Part shown: positions 63,841 to 64,000 of the stretch, piece after piece | Layout: the number at the start of each line of letters is the position of its first letter | Position numbering within the stretch: position 1 is the first letter of the stretch | Origin: Perognathus longimembris pacificus | Taxonomy: Eukaryota; Chordata; Mammalia; Rodentia; Heteromyidae | Length of the DNA stretch: 64,000 nt | NCBI RefSeq assembly: GCF_023159225.1 | Contig: NC_063171.1 | Location: 10,031,886-10,095,885, forward strand | Direction of reading: 5' to 3' | Position numbers and translations under genes: made by a program | The notes under the pieces: generated by a model | What the model saw: only the letters and a program-made list of their open reading frames with translations | Databases searched by the model: none | Told to the model about the DNA's origin: nothing

Positions 63841-64000
63841 TGAGCCCCCCCCACCCCATTGCACATATTAAATCAATATACAAGCTCATCTCTCTAAAGC
63901 TTCTCCCCTCGGAGAACATTATAAGAATATTCTACCACTATATCAGCTTGTCATCAGAAACCATAAGGTTTGGTGGTTCACTATTTTATGCAGTTTTGAT

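Larger units (their letters stand above)
61056..64000 (+). other. KMO: KMO intron 5 (partial)
   Basis: No exon matching the expected next KMO residues (after DLLT, continuing with Ala) was found to the window edge. Contents are SINE pieces listed separately; 61240-61900 and 62240-62780 show nothing recognisable. Confidence 0.8.

Noticed and set aside
61056..64000. KMO exon 6
   Set aside because: Looked for codons continuing after DLLT(A) behind an AG acceptor; none matched. The acceptor-like cctacag near 63558 is followed by unrelated codons.

Overview
This is nuclear DNA from a mammal, almost certainly a rodent. It is AT-rich and intron-dominated, with GT-AG spliced exons, one CpG island, many (CA)n microsatellites, LINE-1 fragments and dozens of SINEs. 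Two SINE types dominate. One is a tRNA/ID-derived dimer (start 'ggctggggatatggcc', tail 'ccaggactggcaaaa'). The other joins a 7SL/B1-like left half ('tggctca..tgtaatcctagct') to a tRNA-like right half. As I recall, this pair is typical of geomyoid rodents such as kangaroo rats and pocket mice, so the host assignment is inference from repeats plus rodent-like protein sequence.

Two protein-coding genes are present, arranged divergently (head to head). FH, fumarate hydratase, lies complete on the minus strand: ten coding exons from 32497 down to 5715 join in frame to 508 codons plus stop, starting in a CpG-island promoter at about 32.0-32.7 kb and ending with two overlapping AATAAA signals just after the stop codon. 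KMO, kynurenine 3-monooxygenase, begins on the plus strand at 46703 behind a TATA box. Five exons (46703-61055) encode its first 120 residues plus one base of codon 121, and the gene runs off the right edge. FH next to KMO in divergent orientation matches human 1q43.

Layout: 1-5.7 kb is intergenic DNA downstream of FH (SINEs, an L1-like 3' end, microsatellites). 5.7-32.5 kb is FH. 32.5-46.7 kb is the FH-KMO intergenic region (SINEs, old and young L1 pieces, two LTR-like stretches, a GAA tract). 46.7-64 kb is the 5' part of KMO, whose 10-kb first intron holds most of the L1 sequence, largely antisense to the gene.

Both genes belong to metabolism with a mitochondrial link. FH acts in the citric acid cycle (with a cytosolic form), and KMO is an FAD enzyme of the outer mitochondrial membrane in tryptophan degradation. 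Their promoters look different: CpG/GC-box/ETS-type for FH, TATA with a possible HNF1-like site for KMO. Nothing suggests co-regulation by a shared promoter, since the start codons are 14.2 kb apart. I found no previously undescribed system. The more interesting observations are structural: a twin-primed inverted L1 with target duplication, an L1 flanked by unusually long direct repeats, a hairpin joined to a 19-bp tandem duplication in FH intron 8, a CA tract inside the 121-bp KMO intron 3, and tandem splice donors at FH exon 1.
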